64,000 nt of DNA from Sphingomonas spermidinifaciens (lineage in GTDB: Bacteria; Pseudomonadota; Alphaproteobacteria; Sphingomonadales; Sphingomonadaceae). Location of the stretch: assembly GCF_002351485.1 (NCBI RefSeq), contig NZ_NWMW01000002.1:620001-684000 (forward strand), given 5' to 3'. Positions 47,699 to 60,826 of the stretch are shown one piece after another. The position numbers and the translations under genes are program-made. Under the pieces are notes generated by a model. The model was given only the letters and a program-made list of their open reading frames with translations. It made no database searches and had not been told where the DNA came from. Each line of letters begins with the position of its first letter. Within the stretch, counting starts at the first letter, position 1.

Positions 47699-48070
47699 AT
47701 GCCGACGATCAACCAGCTGGTCCGCAAGGGCCGCGAACCGCAGAAGGCCAAGTCGAAGGTCCCTGCGATGGAGCAGAACCCGCAGAAGCGCGGCGTCTGC
47801 ACCCGCGTTTACACGACGACCCCGAAGAAGCCGAACTCGGCACTTCGCAAGGTGGCCAAGGTCCGTCTGACCAACAGCCGCGAAGTCATCTCGTACATCC
47901 CCGGCGAGGGCCACAACCTGCAGGAGCACTCGGTCGTGCTCATCCGCGGCGGCCGCGTTCGCGACCTTCCCGGCGTCCGCTACCACGTCCTGCGCGGCGT
48001 GCTCGATACGCAGGGCGTCAAGGACCGCAAGCAGAGCCGTTCGAAGTACGGCGCCAAGCGTCCCAAGTAA
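47699..48070 (+). CDS. rpsL: 30S ribosomal protein S12
   Basis: A 123-residue S12 at the A-site decoding centre. The start ATG at 47699 follows GGAAGGTGAAGGG; the longer frame upstream is leader. Standard loops are seen in [13 protein letters not shown] (Lys43 retained) and [15 protein letters not shown]. The latter carries Arg88 where E. coli and Mycobacterium tuberculosis have Lys88, a position where Arg is a known streptomycin-resistance substitution. First gene of the str operon. Confidence 0.98.
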   Translation: MPTINQLVRKGREPQKAKSKVPAMEQNPQKRGVCTRVYTTTPKKPNSALRKVAKVRLTNSREVISYIPGEGHNLQEHSVVLIRGGRVRDLPGVRYHVLRGVLDTQGVKDRKQSRSKYGAKRPK

Positions 48071-48130
48071 TCGCCATAGTAAGCGCCGGACGGGTTCCGG
48101 GTTCGCTGAAGTTCTAGAAGGAAATCTGAG

Positions 48131-48601
48131 ATGGCACGTCGTCGTCGTCCCGAGAAGCGGGAAATCCTGCCTGATCCCAAGTTCGGAGATCAGGTCCTGT
48201 CGAAGTTCATGAACAGCGTCATGCTGGACGGCAAGAAGGCCGTTGCCGAGGGCATCGTCTATTCGGCGCTCGAGACGGTCGAGAGCCGTGCGAAGCGCGA
48301 CCCGATCGGCGTGTTCCACGATGCGCTCAACAACATCAAGCCGGGCATCGAGGTCCGCAGCCGCCGCGTTGGCGGTGCGACCTATCAGGTCCCCGTCGAG
48401 GTGCGTCCCGAGCGTGCGCAGGCGCTGGCGATCCGCTGGCTCATCACCTCGGCCCGCAACCGCAGCGAGAACACGATGTCGGCGCGCCTGTCGGGCGAGC
48501 TGCTCGACGCCGCCAACAACCGCGGCAACGCGGTGAAGAAGCGCGAGGATACGCATCGCATGGCCGAAGCGAACCGCGCCTTCTCGCACTATCGCTGGTA
48601 A
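48131..48601 (+). CDS. rpsG: 30S ribosomal protein S7
   Basis: A 156-residue S7, a primary 16S rRNA binding protein of the 30S head. It has the family start [10 protein letters not shown], the [13 protein letters not shown] segment and the [15 protein letters not shown] core with a basic C-terminal helix. It follows rpsL by 60 bases. A 197-base gap to fusA holds a hairpin and a REP-like inverted repeat. Confidence 0.98.
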   Translation: MARRRRPEKREILPDPKFGDQVLSKFMNSVMLDGKKAVAEGIVYSALETVESRAKRDPIGVFHDALNNIKPGIEVRSRRVGGATYQVPVEVRPERAQALAIRWLITSARNRSENTMSARLSGELLDAANNRGNAVKKREDTHRMAEANRAFSHYRW

Positions 48602-48613
48602 TACCTATATGGC

Positions 48614-48635
48614 GGGCGAGGCTTCGGCCTCGCCC
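48614..48635 (+). terminator. Strong UUCG-capped hairpin after rpsG
   Basis: GGGCGAGGC and GCCTCGCCC form a perfect 9-bp stem with a TTCG tetraloop, followed by CCACATTTTCC, 13 bases after the rpsG stop. It could attenuate transcription into fusA or protect the 3' end of a processed rpsL-rpsG message. Confidence 0.5.
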
Positions 48636-48644
48636 CCACATTTT

Positions 48645-48747
48645 CCGTTCGTCCCGAGCGCAGTCGAGGGACGCCGCTGAGCGAAGCGAGAGGCTCCGGC
48701 CTTGCCGACGCTCGGCAAAGTCTCTCGACTTCGCTCGAGACGAACGG
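48645..48747. repeat. REP-like inverted repeat between rpsG and fusA
   Basis: Two 27-base arms (48645-48671 and 48721-48747) are reverse complements at 24 of 27 positions and share a core like TCGAGGGAC/GTCTCTCGA. The 49-base centre contains a further GAGCGAAGCGAGAGG-type stretch. It matches the style of short intergenic palindromic elements of sphingomonads and is inserted inside a ribosomal operon. Confidence 0.65.
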
Positions 48748-48798
48748 TCCCTGACGTTCATATCGCCCCCGCCGCCACCCGGCACCAGGAGTAAGATC

Positions 48799-50892
<2,094 letters not shown>

Positions 50893-50936
50893 TCGCCGGG
50901 CGCCGACGGCGCTGGCATTCTTGCAAATCAGCCGCT

Positions 50937-50964
50937 ATGGGGCCGCCTTCTCGCGCAGCCCCAT
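50937..50964 (+). other. Stem-loop in the fusA-tuf gap
   Basis: ATGGGGC and GCCCCAT pair around a 14-base loop in the 107-base gap upstream of tuf. The gap has no recognisable promoter. It may be a processing or translation signal; weak evidence. Confidence 0.25.
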
Positions 50965-50999
50965 CGTGGCCGGGAAATCGAATCAGAAGGTAGGAAATC

Positions 51000-52193
<1,194 letters not shown>

Positions 52194-52246
52194 TATAGGC
52201 GCGAGCCTTGCCGGGGCGGGGTGACTCGCCTTCGGAATGCAGGAAG

Positions 52247-52284
52247 CGGCCGGACCGGGCAATCGGGCCGGCCGTTGCCTTTTT
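52247..52284 (+). terminator. Rho-independent terminator after tuf
   Basis: CGGCCGG and CCGGCCG form a 7-bp stem around a 14-base loop followed by TTGCCTTTTT, 53 bases after the tuf stop. This is the best terminator in the ribosomal cluster. Confidence 0.75.
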
Positions 52285-52382
52285 ATGAGGGCAGGGTGCT
52301 TCGGCGTCCGCCCAACCAGTCAGTCGCGTAGAAACAGCACGAGCCCGGCCACGGGCCCGCTCTTTCGCATCGGTAGGGAAAC

Positions 52383-52691
52383 ATGGACAACAACATCCGT
52401 ATCCGCCTGAAGGCGTTCGACCATCGCGTGCTCGATCAGGCCGCTGGCGACATCGCCGACACCGCCCGTCGTACGGGTGCTTTGATCCGTGGTCCCATCC
52501 CGCTGCCCACGCACATCGACAAGTTCACCGTCAACCGCGGCCCGCATATCGACAAGAAGTCGCGCGAGCAGTTCGAGACGCGCACCTACAAGCGCCTGCT
52601 CGACATCGTGCAGCCGACCGCGCAGACGGTCGACGCGCTGATGAAGCTCGACCTGGCCGCCGGCGTCGACGTCGAGATCAAGCTGGCCTGA
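52383..52691 (+). CDS. rpsJ: 30S ribosomal protein S10
   Basis: A 102-residue S10 (NusE) that joins the 30S head and also the Nus antitermination complex. Core features: [30 protein letters not shown] and [17 protein letters not shown]. It lies after the tuf terminator, so it needs its own promoter; none is convincing in the 98 bases upstream. A long 308-base gap to rplC follows, unlike the usual tight spacing. Confidence 0.98.
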   Translation: MDNNIRIRLKAFDHRVLDQAAGDIADTARRTGALIRGPIPLPTHIDKFTVNRGPHIDKKSREQFETRTYKRLLDIVQPTAQTVDALMKLDLAAGVDVEIKLA

Positions 52692-52721
52692 AAACGGCCG
52701 TGCGCCGGTCGGGACAGCGGT

Positions 52722-52749
52722 TGACGATCTCCTCCGCTTTCCCTATTGG
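52722..52749 (+). promoter_or_regulatory. Candidate internal promoter upstream of rplC
   Basis: TTGACG (52722-52727) and TATTGG (52744-52749) are separated by 16 bases, resembling the TTGACC/TATAGG promoter of rpsL in this same window. A start near 52756 would place it just before the first of several stem-loops and give a 245-base leader for rplC. Confidence 0.5.
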
Positions 52750-52758
52750 CGCTGCTTC

Positions 52759-52973
52759 CGCGGGAGACGATTCTCCCGCGTGTTGAGAATCGCCCGCCGC
52801 GGTGGTCCTCACGAAAGCAGGGATACCGGCCAGTCATAGACTGGCGCCTGAGTCCCCGTCTTTCGCTTTATACGAAGCGAAACCACGGCCCTGACGGGGG
52901 CACTTGTAATTGGGCTGGCCCTTCGGCGGTGACGCTGGGGGGTCTTTTCGTTGGCACGCTCCCCCCGGGGAGC
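52759..52973 (+). other. Structured leader of the rplC transcription unit
   Basis: Within the 308-base gap between rpsJ and rplC (no credible gene) are four perfect local stem-loops: 52759-52780 (9 bp, CGAT loop), 52829-52845 (7 bp, ATA loop), 52861-52882 (8 bp, TATACG loop) and 52958-52973 (6 bp, CCCG loop). No T-tract follows any of them, so they are not simple terminators. The set resembles a cis-regulatory leader as in autoregulated ribosomal protein operons; the ligand is unknown. Confidence 0.6.
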
Positions 52974-52999
52974 CTCTGTTGTGGGAAGGAATACGCATC

Positions 53000-53755
53000 A
53001 TGCGCACTGGCGTGATCGCGAAGAAGATGGGGATGACCCGCCTGTTCCAGGACGACGGCCGCCACGTGCCGGTCACCGTCCTGGCGCTCGAGGGCGTCCA
53101 GGTGGTCGCACAGCGCACCGCCGACCGTGACGGCTATGTCGCCGTCCAGATCGGTGCCGGCACCGCCAAGGCCAAGAACGTCGCCAAGCCGCAGCGCGGC
53201 CACTTCGGCAAGGCCGAGGTCGAGCTGAAGGCGCAGCTTTGCGAGTTCCGCGTCGCCGAAGACGCGCTGCTCGATGTCGGGGCCGAGATCGGCGCCGACC
53301 ATTTCGTCGCCGGCCAGCTGGTCGACGTGTCGGGCCGCACGCAGGGCAAGGGTTTCGCCGGCGCCATGAAGCGCTGGGGCTTCGGAGGTCTTCGCGCCAC
53401 GCACGGCGTGTCGCTGAGCCACCGTTCGCATGGTTCGACGGGTAACCGCCAGGATCCGGGCAAGGTCTTCAAGAACAAGAAGATGGCCGGTCACATGGGC
53501 GACCGTGAGCGCACGCAGCAGAATCTCGAGATCGTCTCGACCGACAGCGAGCGCGGCCTTCTGTTTGTCAAGGGCTCGGTGCCCGGGCACAAGGGTGCGT
53601 GGCTGGTCGTGACCGACGCGGTCAAGGTCGCGCGCCACAAGGACGCGCCGTACCCCGCCGGCCTGCGTCAGGTCGCCAACAACAACGACGCCGCTGCCGA
53701 CACCCCCGCTGCGGGTGGTGACGAGGTCGCGGCGACCGACGGCCAGGAGGGCTGA
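53000..53755 (+). CDS. rplC: 50S ribosomal protein L3
   Basis: A 251-residue L3 starting at the ATG at 53000 with AAGGAA upstream. Core elements: [54 protein letters not shown] and the [28 protein letters not shown] loop reaching the peptidyl-transferase centre. It has an acidic/Ala-rich C-terminal tail of about 28 residues beyond the E. coli length, common in alphaproteobacteria. Confidence 0.98.
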   Translation: MRTGVIAKKMGMTRLFQDDGRHVPVTVLALEGVQVVAQRTADRDGYVAVQIGAGTAKAKNVAKPQRGHFGKAEVELKAQLCEFRVAEDALLDVGAEIGADHFVAGQLVDVSGRTQGKGFAGAMKRWGFGGLRATHGVSLSHRSHGSTGNRQDPGKVFKNKKMAGHMGDRERTQQNLEIVSTDSERGLLFVKGSVPGHKGAWLVVTDAVKVARHKDAPYPAGLRQVANNNDAAADTPAAGGDEVAATDGQEG

Positions 53756-53757
53756 AC

Positions 53758-54384
53758 GTGAAGGTCAAGGTCCAGACCCTCGACGCCGCCGACAAGGGCG
53801 AGATCGAGCTCAACGACACCGTGTTCGGCGTCGAGCCGCGCGCGGACATCCTGCACCGCGTCGTCACCTGGCAGCTGCACAATCGCCGCGGCACCGCCCG
53901 CCCGACGCGCGAGCGTTCGGACGTGGCGCGCACCGGCAAGAAGTTCGGTCGCCAGAAGGGCGGCGGTACGGCCCGTCACGGCGACCGCAAGGCGCCGATC
54001 TTCATCGGCGGCGGTAAGGCGCACGGCGCTCGCCTTCGCGAGTTCGAGTCGAGCCTCAACAAGAAGGTTCGTCAGCTCGGCCTCAAGATGGCGCTGTCGA
54101 GCCATGCGGCGGCCGGCACGCTGATCGTCCTCGACGACCTCAAGGTCGTCGATGCGAAGACCAAGGCGATGACCGGCACGCTGACGAAGCTCGGCTTCGG
54201 CAAGACCGCGCTGGTGATCGACGGCGAGGCGGTCGAGAACGGCTTTGCGCTGGCGACCCGCAACCTGTCGGGCGTCAACGTCCTGCCGGCGGTCGGTGCC
54301 AACGTCTATGACATCCTGAAGCACGACACGCTGGTCCTGACCCGCGCTGCCGTCGAGAAGCTGGAGGCGCGCTTCAATGGCTAA
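53758..54384 (+). CDS. rplD: 50S ribosomal protein L4
   Basis: A 208-residue L4 with GTG start two bases after rplC. The long loop near the exit tunnel is in [22 protein letters not shown]. In gammaproteobacteria L4 represses its own operon via a leader; whether the structured leader here does this is unknown. Its end overlaps rplW by eight bases. Confidence 0.98.
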   Translation: MKVKVQTLDAADKGEIELNDTVFGVEPRADILHRVVTWQLHNRRGTARPTRERSDVARTGKKFGRQKGGGTARHGDRKAPIFIGGGKAHGARLREFESSLNKKVRQLGLKMALSSHAAAGTLIVLDDLKVVDAKTKAMTGTLTKLGFGKTALVIDGEAVENGFALATRNLSGVNVLPAVGANVYDILKHDTLVLTRAAVEKLEARFNG

Positions 54385-54694
54385 GAAGGGCAAGGCCGCG
54401 ATCGACGCGCGTCATTATGACGTGATCGTCGCGCCGCACATCACCGAGAAGGCGACCCTCGTGTCCGAGGCCAACGCCGTCGTGTTCAAGGTCGCGAATG
54501 ACGCCACCAAGCCGCAGATCAAGGCGGCGGTCGAGGCGCTGTTCGACGTGTCGGTGACGGGCGTCAACACGATCGTCCAGAAGGGCAAGACCAAGCGCTG
54601 GAAGGGCACGCCCTACAAGCGCTCCGACATCAAGAAGGCGATCGTGACGCTCAAGGACGGCGATTCGATCGACGTCACGCAGGGGGTCAACTGA
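54377..54694 (+). CDS. rplW: 50S ribosomal protein L23
   Basis: A 105-residue L23 at the tunnel exit, the docking site of trigger factor and SRP. Seen in [36 protein letters not shown] and [22 protein letters not shown]. Its start overlaps rplD, implying coupled translation. Confidence 0.98.
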   Translation: MAKKGKAAIDARHYDVIVAPHITEKATLVSEANAVVFKVANDATKPQIKAAVEALFDVSVTGVNTIVQKGKTKRWKGTPYKRSDIKKAIVTLKDGDSIDVTQGVN

Positions 54695-54696
54695 CC

Positions 54697-55542
54697 ATGG
54701 CGCTGAAGAACTACAATCCGACGTCGCCGGCGCGTCGCGGCCTGATTCTGGTCGACCGCTCGGCGCTGCACAAGGGCGGCCCCGTCAAGGCGCTGACCGA
54801 GGGCAAGCGCAAGACCGGCGGCCGCAACAACAAGGGCCATGTGACCTCGCGCGGCATCGCCGGCGGCCACAAGCAGCGCTATCGCATCATCGACTTCAAG
54901 CGTCGCAAGTGGGACGTCGAGGGCACGGTGGTGCGCCTCGAGTACGATCCCAACCGCACGGCGTTCATCGCGCTCGTCAACTACGGGACCGACGAAGCGA
55001 CGGACTATGCCTATATCCTCGCGCCGCAGCGGCTCTCGCCCGGTGACAAGGTGATCGCGGGCAAGAAGACCGACGTGAAGCCGGGCAACGCGATGGAGCT
55101 CGGCCAGATGCCGGTCGGCACGATCGTCCACAATGTCGAGATGAAGCCCGGCAAGGGCGGCCAGATCGCGCGTTCGGCCGGCACCTACGTGCAGGTCGTG
55201 GGTCGCGACCGCGGCATGGTCATCGTCCGCCTGAACTCGGGCGAGCAGCGCTATGTCCGCGCCGACTGCATGGCGACGGTGGGTGCGGTGTCGAACCCTG
55301 ACAACGGCAACACCAACCTGGCGAAGGCCGGCCGCAATCGCTGGCTCGGCAAGCGTCCGCTGACCCGCGGCGTCGCCAAGAACCCGGTCGATCACCCGCA
55401 CGGCGGTGGTGAGGGCCGGACCTCGGGCGGCCGTCATCCGGTCACGCCCTGGGGCAAGCCGACCAAGGGTGCGCGCACCCGCCACAACAAGGCGACGGAC
55501 AAGTTCATCATCCGTAGCCGCCACGCGAAGAAGAAGGGCTAA
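54697..55542 (+). CDS. rplB: 50S ribosomal protein L2
   Basis: A 281-residue L2 near the peptidyl-transferase centre. Conserved segments: [65 protein letters not shown] and the C-terminal [10 protein letters not shown] with the essential histidine. Start two bases after rplW. Confidence 0.99.
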   Translation: MALKNYNPTSPARRGLILVDRSALHKGGPVKALTEGKRKTGGRNNKGHVTSRGIAGGHKQRYRIIDFKRRKWDVEGTVVRLEYDPNRTAFIALVNYGTDEATDYAYILAPQRLSPGDKVIAGKKTDVKPGNAMELGQMPVGTIVHNVEMKPGKGGQIARSAGTYVQVVGRDRGMVIVRLNSGEQRYVRADCMATVGAVSNPDNGNTNLAKAGRNRWLGKRPLTRGVAKNPVDHPHGGGEGRTSGGRHPVTPWGKPTKGARTRHNKATDKFIIRSRHAKKKG

Positions 55543-55545
55543 ACG

Positions 55546-55824
55546 ATGGCTCGTTCGGTTTGGAAGGGTCCGTTCGTCGAGCTCAGCCTTCTCAAGAAGG
55601 CCGAGGCGGCGCAGGACGCCGGTGGTCGCGGGGGTCCGATCAAGACCTGGTCGCGCCGCTCGACGATCCTGCCGCAGTTCGTGGGCCTGACGTTCAACGT
55701 CTACAACGGCCGCAAGTTCGTGCCGGTGTCGGTCAACGAAGAGATGGTCGGCATGAAGCTGGGTGAGTTCGCGCCGACGCGCTTCTTCCCCGGCCACGCC
55801 GCCGACAAGAAGGGCAAGCGCTGA
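55546..55824 (+). CDS. rpsS: 30S ribosomal protein S19
   Basis: A 92-residue S19 in the 30S head, with [39 protein letters not shown] and [19 protein letters not shown]. One-base stop/start overlap with rplV. Confidence 0.98.
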   Translation: MARSVWKGPFVELSLLKKAEAAQDAGGRGGPIKTWSRRSTILPQFVGLTFNVYNGRKFVPVSVNEEMVGMKLGEFAPTRFFPGHAADKKGKR

Positions 55825-56204
55825 TGAGCAAGGATAAAGCTCCCCGCCGCGTCGCCGATAACGAGGCGCTGTCGGTCGGCACGCAGATCCGCGGGTCGGC
55901 GCAGAAGCTGAACCTGGTCGCGGGCCTGATCCGCGGTAAGCGTGCCGGCGACGCCCTCAACATCCTCACCTTCTCGAAGAAGGCGATGGCCGAGGACGCG
56001 CGCAAGGTTCTGGCATCGGCGATCGCCAATGCCGAGAACAACCACAACCTCGATGTCGACGCGCTCGTCGTCGCCGAGGCGTCGGTCGGCAAGTCGATCA
56101 CGATGAAGCGGTTCCACACCCGTGGCCGCGGCAAGTCGACGCGCATCCTGAAGCCGTTCTCGCGGCTTCGGATCGTGGTTCGCGAAGTGCAAGAGGAGGC
56201 CTGA
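55824..56204 (+). CDS. rplV: 50S ribosomal protein L22
   Basis: A 126-residue L22 that lines the exit tunnel. Family core is [31 protein letters not shown], with the beta-hairpin tip region near [18 protein letters not shown]. No unusual insertion in the hairpin is visible. Confidence 0.98.
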   Translation: MSKDKAPRRVADNEALSVGTQIRGSAQKLNLVAGLIRGKRAGDALNILTFSKKAMAEDARKVLASAIANAENNHNLDVDALVVAEASVGKSITMKRFHTRGRGKSTRILKPFSRLRIVVREVQEEA

Positions 56205-56207
56205 TCC

Positions 56208-56918
56208 ATGGGTCACAAGAGCAATCCGATCGGCCTTCGCCTGCAGATCAACCGCACCTGGGACAGCCGCTGGTTCGCCGAGGGCGCTGACTATGGCCGG
56301 CTGCTGCTGGAGGATCTGAAGATCCGCCAGTACATCATGTCGACGCACAAGCAGGCGGCGATCAGCAAGGTCGTGATCGAGCGTCCGGCCAAGCTGTGCC
56401 GCATCTCGATCTATGCCGCCCGTCCGGGCGTCATCATCGGCAAGAAGGGCGCCGACATTGAGAAGCTTCGCAAGAAGCTCGGCTCGATGACCGCGTCGGA
56501 CGTGTCGCTGAACATCGTCGAGATCCGGAAGCCCGAAGTCGATGCGCGCCTCGTCGCGCAGGGCATCGCCGACCAGCTCGAGCGTCGTATTGCCTTCCGC
56601 CGCGCCATGAAGCGCGCGGTGCAGTCGGCGATGCGCCTGGGCGCCGAGGGCATCCGCATCAACTGCGGCGGCCGTCTGGGCGGTGCCGAGATCGCGCGTT
56701 CGGAATGGTATCGCGAGGGCCGCGTGCCGCTGCACACGCTGCGCGCGAACATCGACCATGCCGAGGCCGAGGCCCACACCGCGTACGGCGTGTGCGGCGT
56801 CAAGGTCTGGATCTTCAAGGGCGAGATCCTCGGCCACGATCCGCTGGCGACCGATCGCCTGAACCTCGAATCGCAGACGTCGGGCGTGCGCCCGGCGCGC
56901 GACGACCGTAGGAACTAA
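56208..56918 (+). CDS. rpsC: 30S ribosomal protein S3
   Basis: A 236-residue S3 with an N-terminal KH domain ([38 protein letters not shown]) and C-terminal domain ([26 protein letters not shown]). It lines the mRNA entry channel with helicase activity together with S4 and S5. Confidence 0.98.
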   Translation: MGHKSNPIGLRLQINRTWDSRWFAEGADYGRLLLEDLKIRQYIMSTHKQAAISKVVIERPAKLCRISIYAARPGVIIGKKGADIEKLRKKLGSMTASDVSLNIVEIRKPEVDARLVAQGIADQLERRIAFRRAMKRAVQSAMRLGAEGIRINCGGRLGGAEIARSEWYREGRVPLHTLRANIDHAEAEAHTAYGVCGVKVWIFKGEILGHDPLATDRLNLESQTSGVRPARDDRRN

Positions 56919-56923
56919 GTCCG

Positions 56924-57355
56924 ATGCTGCAACCGAAGCGCACCAAGTTCCGCAAGGCCTTCAAGGGCCGGATCAAGGGCGAGGCCAAGGGCGGCGCGAC
57001 GCTGAACTTCGGCGCCTATGGCCTGAAGGCGATGGAGCCCGAGCGGATCACCGCTCGCCAGATCGAGGCGGCTCGCCGTGCGATCACGCGCCACATCAAG
57101 CGTCAGGGCCGCCTGTGGATCCGGATCTTCCCGGACCTGCCGGTGTCGTCGAAGCCCGCCGAAGTCCGCATGGGCTCGGGCAAGGGCGCCCCTGAATTCT
57201 GGGCGGCGCGCGTGAAGCCCGGCCGCATCCTGTTCGAGCTGGACGGCGTGCCCGGCCCGCTCGCGGCGGAAGCGTTCGAGCGTGCGGCGATGAAGCTGCC
57301 GATCAAGACCAAGGTCGTGGCGCGCCTCGGCGACACGTCGCACCTGGAGGGCTGA
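56924..57355 (+). CDS. rplP: 50S ribosomal protein L16
   Basis: A 143-residue L16 near the A site, with [44 protein letters not shown] and [20 protein letters not shown]. The conserved arginine-rich and GSGKG segments are intact. Confidence 0.98.
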   Translation: MLQPKRTKFRKAFKGRIKGEAKGGATLNFGAYGLKAMEPERITARQIEAARRAITRHIKRQGRLWIRIFPDLPVSSKPAEVRMGSGKGAPEFWAARVKPGRILFELDGVPGPLAAEAFERAAMKLPIKTKVVARLGDTSHLEG

Positions 57356-57358
57356 TAG

Positions 57359-57562
57359 ATGACCAAGGCAAGTGATCTGCGCGCCAAGAGCGACGATCAG
57401 CTGGGCGAGGAGCTGGGCAACCTGAAGCGCGAGGCGTTCAACCTCCGCTTCCAGGCGGCGACCAGCCAGCTCGAGAAGTCGAGCCGCGTCAAGGAAGTTC
57501 GTCGCGACATCGCGCGCATCAAGACGCTGCAGACCGAGCGCTCGCGCTCGGACGCGAAGTAA
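57359..57562 (+). CDS. rpmC: 50S ribosomal protein L29
   Basis: A 67-residue two-helix L29 at the tunnel exit beside L23, with [26 protein letters not shown] and [15 protein letters not shown]. Three bases after rplP. Confidence 0.97.
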   Translation: MTKASDLRAKSDDQLGEELGNLKREAFNLRFQAATSQLEKSSRVKEVRRDIARIKTLQTERSRSDAK

Positions 57563-57575
57563 GGAAGGGACCGAC

Positions 57576-57854
57576 ATGCCGAAGCGCGTGCTGACCGGGG
57601 TGATCGTCTCGGACAAGACCGACAAGACGGTGGTGGTGAACGTCGAGCGCAAGGTGAAGCACCCGCTCTACGGCAAGATCATCCGCCGTTCGAAGAAGTA
57701 TCATGCCCATGACGAGGGCAACGAGTATCGCGAGGGCGAGACCGTGCGCATCGAAGAGACGGCGCCGATCTCGAAGCTCAAGACCTGGAAGGTCGTGGCG
57801 CGGGTCAACACCCACGCGACGCCGGAAGAGGTCGCGGCAGAACACGCGGCTTGA
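57576..57854 (+). CDS. rpsQ: 30S ribosomal protein S17
   Basis: A 92-residue OB-fold S17 with [40 protein letters not shown] and [21 protein letters not shown]. An 88-base gap before rplN contains only short GC-rich imperfect repeats and no clear promoter. Confidence 0.98.
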   Translation: MPKRVLTGVIVSDKTDKTVVVNVERKVKHPLYGKIIRRSKKYHAHDEGNEYREGETVRIEETAPISKLKTWKVVARVNTHATPEEVAAEHAA

Positions 57855-57942
57855 TCGAAGATGCTGCCGCCGGCGCGATGCCGGGGGTTGGTCGAAGGCG
57901 GGGTTGGGTCGGTATCCACCCCAGTGAGAAGGAACGGGTCAC

Positions 57943-58311
57943 ATGATCCAAATGCAGTCCAACCTGGACGTCGCCGACAACAGCGGCGCCAAGCGGGTCC
58001 AGTGCATCAAGGTGCTGGGCGGCTCGAAGCGCCGCACCGCGGGCGTGGGCGACGTGATCGTCGTCAGCGTCAAGGAAGCCGCGCCGCGCGGCCGCGTGAA
58101 GAAGGGTGACGTGCACCGCGCCGTCATCGTTCGCACGCGCAAGGATATCCGCCGCGCCGACGGCTCGGTCATCCGCTTCGACGGCAATGCCGCGGTGCTC
58201 GTCAACAAGAACGAGGAGCCGATCGGCACCCGTATCTTCGGCCCGGTGGTCCGCGAGCTGCGCGGCAAGGGCTATATGAAGATCATCAGCCTTGCGCCGG
58301 AGGTGCTGTAA
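57943..58311 (+). CDS. rplN: 50S ribosomal protein L14
   Basis: A 122-residue L14 with [45 protein letters not shown] and [12 protein letters not shown]. It opens the spc part of the cluster. The stop overlaps rplX by one base. Confidence 0.98.
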   Translation: MIQMQSNLDVADNSGAKRVQCIKVLGGSKRRTAGVGDVIVVSVKEAAPRGRVKKGDVHRAVIVRTRKDIRRADGSVIRFDGNAAVLVNKNEEPIGTRIFGPVVRELRGKGYMKIISLAPEVL

Positions 58312-58628
58312 TGGCCGCCGCAAAGATCAAGAAGGGCGACAAGGTCGTCGTCCTGTCGGGCAAGGACAAGGGCCGCACCGGTGAGGTGATCCGCTCGATC
58401 CCGCGCGAGGACAAGGTCGTCGTCGCCGGCGTCAACGTCGCCGTCCGCCACAAGAAGCCCACTCAGGCCGCGCCGCAGGGCGGGCTCGAGCGCTCGGAAG
58501 CGCCGCTCCATGTCTCGAAGGTCGCGCACGTGACCGCCGACGGCAAGCCGACGCGCGTCCGCTTCGAAATCCGCGACGGCAAGAAGGTTCGCGTCGCCGC
58601 CAAGACGGGGGACGTCATCAATGGCTGA
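58311..58628 (+). CDS. rplX: 50S ribosomal protein L24
   Basis: A 105-residue KOW-domain L24 with [34 protein letters not shown] and [12 protein letters not shown] at the end. It starts assembly of the 50S subunit. Its end overlaps rplE by eight bases. Confidence 0.98.
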   Translation: MAAAKIKKGDKVVVLSGKDKGRTGEVIRSIPREDKVVVAGVNVAVRHKKPTQAAPQGGLERSEAPLHVSKVAHVTADGKPTRVRFEIRDGKKVRVAAKTGDVING

Positions 58629-59205
58629 CAAGTACACGCCCCGCCTGCGCAAGCTGTATGACGACAGCATCGCCAAGGCGATGACCGAGAAGTTCGGTTA
58701 CAAGAACGCGCTCGAGGTGCCGCGCATCGACAAGATCGTCCTGAACATGGGCGTCGGCGAGGCGACCCAGGACAAGAAGAAGGTCGAGCAGGCCGCTTCG
58801 GAAATGGAGCTGATCGCCGGCCAGAAGCCGGTCGTGACGCGCGCCAAGAAGTCGATCGCGCAGTTCAAGCTGCGCGAGGGTATGCCGATTGGCGTCAAGG
58901 TCACGCTGCGCCGCGAGCGGATGTACGAGTTCCTTGACCGCTTCGTCACGATCGCGCTGCCGCGCGTCCGTGACTTTCGCGGCCTCAACCCGAAGAGCTT
59001 CGACGGTCGCGGCAACTATGCCTGCGGCATCAAGGAGCAGCTGATTTTCCCCGAGATCAACTATGACCGGATCGACAAGGTCCGCGGCATGGACGTGATC
59101 GTGACCACCACCGCGAAGACCGACGAAGAGGCTCGCGAGCTCCTCCGTCTCTTTGGCTTCCCGTTCCCGCGTGCGGCGGACGAAGAAGCCAAGCAGGCGG
59201 CATAA
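58621..59205 (+). CDS. rplE: 50S ribosomal protein L5
   Basis: A 194-residue L5 that carries 5S rRNA, with [46 protein letters not shown] and [15 protein letters not shown]. It has about fifteen residues more than the E. coli protein at the C-terminus. Confidence 0.98.
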   Translation: MADKYTPRLRKLYDDSIAKAMTEKFGYKNALEVPRIDKIVLNMGVGEATQDKKKVEQAASEMELIAGQKPVVTRAKKSIAQFKLREGMPIGVKVTLRRERMYEFLDRFVTIALPRVRDFRGLNPKSFDGRGNYACGIKEQLIFPEINYDRIDKVRGMDVIVTTTAKTDEEARELLRLFGFPFPRAADEEAKQAA

Positions 59206-59224
59206 GGAAGGAAGAACTTAAGTC

Positions 59225-59530
59225 ATGGCGAAACTGAGTTCTGTGAACAAGAACGAGAAGCGTCGCAAGATGGTCGCGAAGTACGCGCCCAAGTATGCGA
59301 AGCTGAAGGCGATCGCGAACGACGAGTCGCTCGACGAGAGCGAGCGCCTGATCGCGCGTCTCAAGATGGCGGAGCTGCCGCGCAACGGCAATCCGACCCG
59401 CATCCGCAACCGCTGCGAGCTCACCGGGCGTCCGCGCGGCTATTACCGCAAGTTCCGTCTTGCTCGCGTCATGCTGCGTGATCTGGCCAACAAGGGCCTT
59501 ATCCCCGGCGTCGTGAAGTCGAGCTGGTAA
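59225..59530 (+). CDS. rpsN: 30S ribosomal protein S14 (zinc-independent type)
   Basis: A 101-residue S14 lacking the four-cysteine zinc site, thus the C-minus form. Conserved segment: [27 protein letters not shown], ending IPGVVKSSW. Confidence 0.98.
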   Translation: MAKLSSVNKNEKRRKMVAKYAPKYAKLKAIANDESLDESERLIARLKMAELPRNGNPTRIRNRCELTGRPRGYYRKFRLARVMLRDLANKGLIPGVVKSSW

Positions 59531-59542
59531 GGGATCCAGACA

Positions 59543-59938
59543 ATGGCAGTGACCGATCCCCTGGGTGACATGCTCACCCGCATCCGCAACGGCCAGCGCG
59601 CGCGCAAGGACAGCGTCCTGACGCCCGCGTCGAAGCTGCGTGCGCGCGTGCTCGACGTGCTTCAGCGCGAGGGCTATATCCGCGGCTATTCGGCCGAGCA
59701 GCTGGGCCCGATCGAGGGCATCCGCATCGAGCTGAAGTATTTCGAGGGCCAGCCGGCGATCAAGCACGTCGCCCGCGTCTCGAAGCCGGGCCGCCGCGTC
59801 TATTCGGGTTCGCAGGAGCTTCCGCGCGTCCGCAACGGCCTCGGCATCACGATCGTCTCGACGCCGAAGGGCGTTCTGTCCGACGCCGAGGCGCGCGAGC
59901 AGAATGTCGGCGGCGAAGTGCTGGCGGAGGTGTTCTGA
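59543..59938 (+). CDS. rpsH: 30S ribosomal protein S8
   Basis: A 131-residue S8, primary binder of 16S rRNA helix 21, with [49 protein letters not shown] and [20 protein letters not shown]. In E. coli it is the spc operon repressor. The stop overlaps rplF (TGATG). Confidence 0.98.
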   Translation: MAVTDPLGDMLTRIRNGQRARKDSVLTPASKLRARVLDVLQREGYIRGYSAEQLGPIEGIRIELKYFEGQPAIKHVARVSKPGRRVYSGSQELPRVRNGLGITIVSTPKGVLSDAEAREQNVGGEVLAEVF

Positions 59939-60471
59939 TGAGCCGCATCGGCAAGAAGCCGGTCAGCGTCCCCGCGGGCGTGACGGCGAACATCGCAGGC
60001 GGCGAGCTCAGCGTGAAGGGTCCCAAGGGCACCCTCACCATGCCGCTCGCCGACGACATTAAGTATGAGACCGTCGATGGCGGCATCTCGGTACTGCCGG
60101 CGAACGACACCAAGCGCGCGCGCGCGTTCTGGGGTATGCAGCGTACGCTCGTCCAGAACCTGGTGACCGGCGTGACCGAGGGCTTCTCGAAGAAGCTGCT
60201 TATTACCGGTGTCGGCTATCGTGCGGCGGCGCAGGGCAAGACCCTCAAGCTGCAGCTCGGCTACAGCCACGACGTCAATTTCGACATCCCCGAGGGGATC
60301 GAGATCAAGACGCCGGATCAGACCACGGTCGAGATCAGCGGCATCGACAAGCAGAAGGTCGGCCAGGTCGCCGCCGAAATCCGCCGCTGGCGCAAGCCCG
60401 AGCCCTATAAGGGCAAGGGTATCAAGTACGACGGCGAGTTCATCTTCCGCAAGGAAGGGAAGAAGAAGTAA
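59938..60471 (+). CDS. rplF: 50S ribosomal protein L6
   Basis: A 177-residue two-domain L6 next to the factor-binding site. Core features: [53 protein letters not shown] and the C-terminal [19 protein letters not shown] overlap with rplR. Confidence 0.98.
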   Translation: MSRIGKKPVSVPAGVTANIAGGELSVKGPKGTLTMPLADDIKYETVDGGISVLPANDTKRARAFWGMQRTLVQNLVTGVTEGFSKKLLITGVGYRAAAQGKTLKLQLGYSHDVNFDIPEGIEIKTPDQTTVEISGIDKQKVGQVAAEIRRWRKPEPYKGKGIKYDGEFIFRKEGKKK

Positions 60472-60824
60472 TGAGCAAGGGTCTCTCTCTCTTCGAGAAG
60501 CGGCGTCGCCGCAACCGCACCGCGCTCCGCGCGCGTTCGGGCGGCCGTCCGCGGCTGTCGGTGCATCGTTCGGGCCGGCATATCTATGCCCAGGTCATCG
60601 ACGACACCCAGGGCAAGACGCTCGCCTCGGCCTCGAGCCTGCTCAAGGGCGGCGGGCAGCTCGGCGCGACCGTCGCTTCGGCGGCGGACGTGGGCAAGAA
60701 GCTTGCCGAAGCGGCCAAGGCGGCGGGCGTGACGCAGGTCGTCTTCGACCGCGGCGGCTTCCTCTATCATGGTCGCGTCAAGGCGCTGGCGGATGCCGCG
60801 CGTGAAGGCGGATTGGAGTTCTGA
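60471..60824 (+). CDS. rplR: 50S ribosomal protein L18
   Basis: A 117-residue L18 that binds 5S rRNA, with [38 protein letters not shown] and a [28 protein letters not shown] end. Immediately followed by rpsE. Confidence 0.98.
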   Translation: MSKGLSLFEKRRRRNRTALRARSGGRPRLSVHRSGRHIYAQVIDDTQGKTLASASSLLKGGGQLGATVASAADVGKKLAEAAKAAGVTQVVFDRGGFLYHGRVKALADAAREGGLEF

Positions 60825-60826
60825 CG

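Noticed and set aside
52746..53015. 89-codon frame in the rpsJ-rplC gap
   Set aside because: It crosses the stem-loops and runs into rplC, has no Shine-Dalgarno and no conserved content; the gap looks non-coding.
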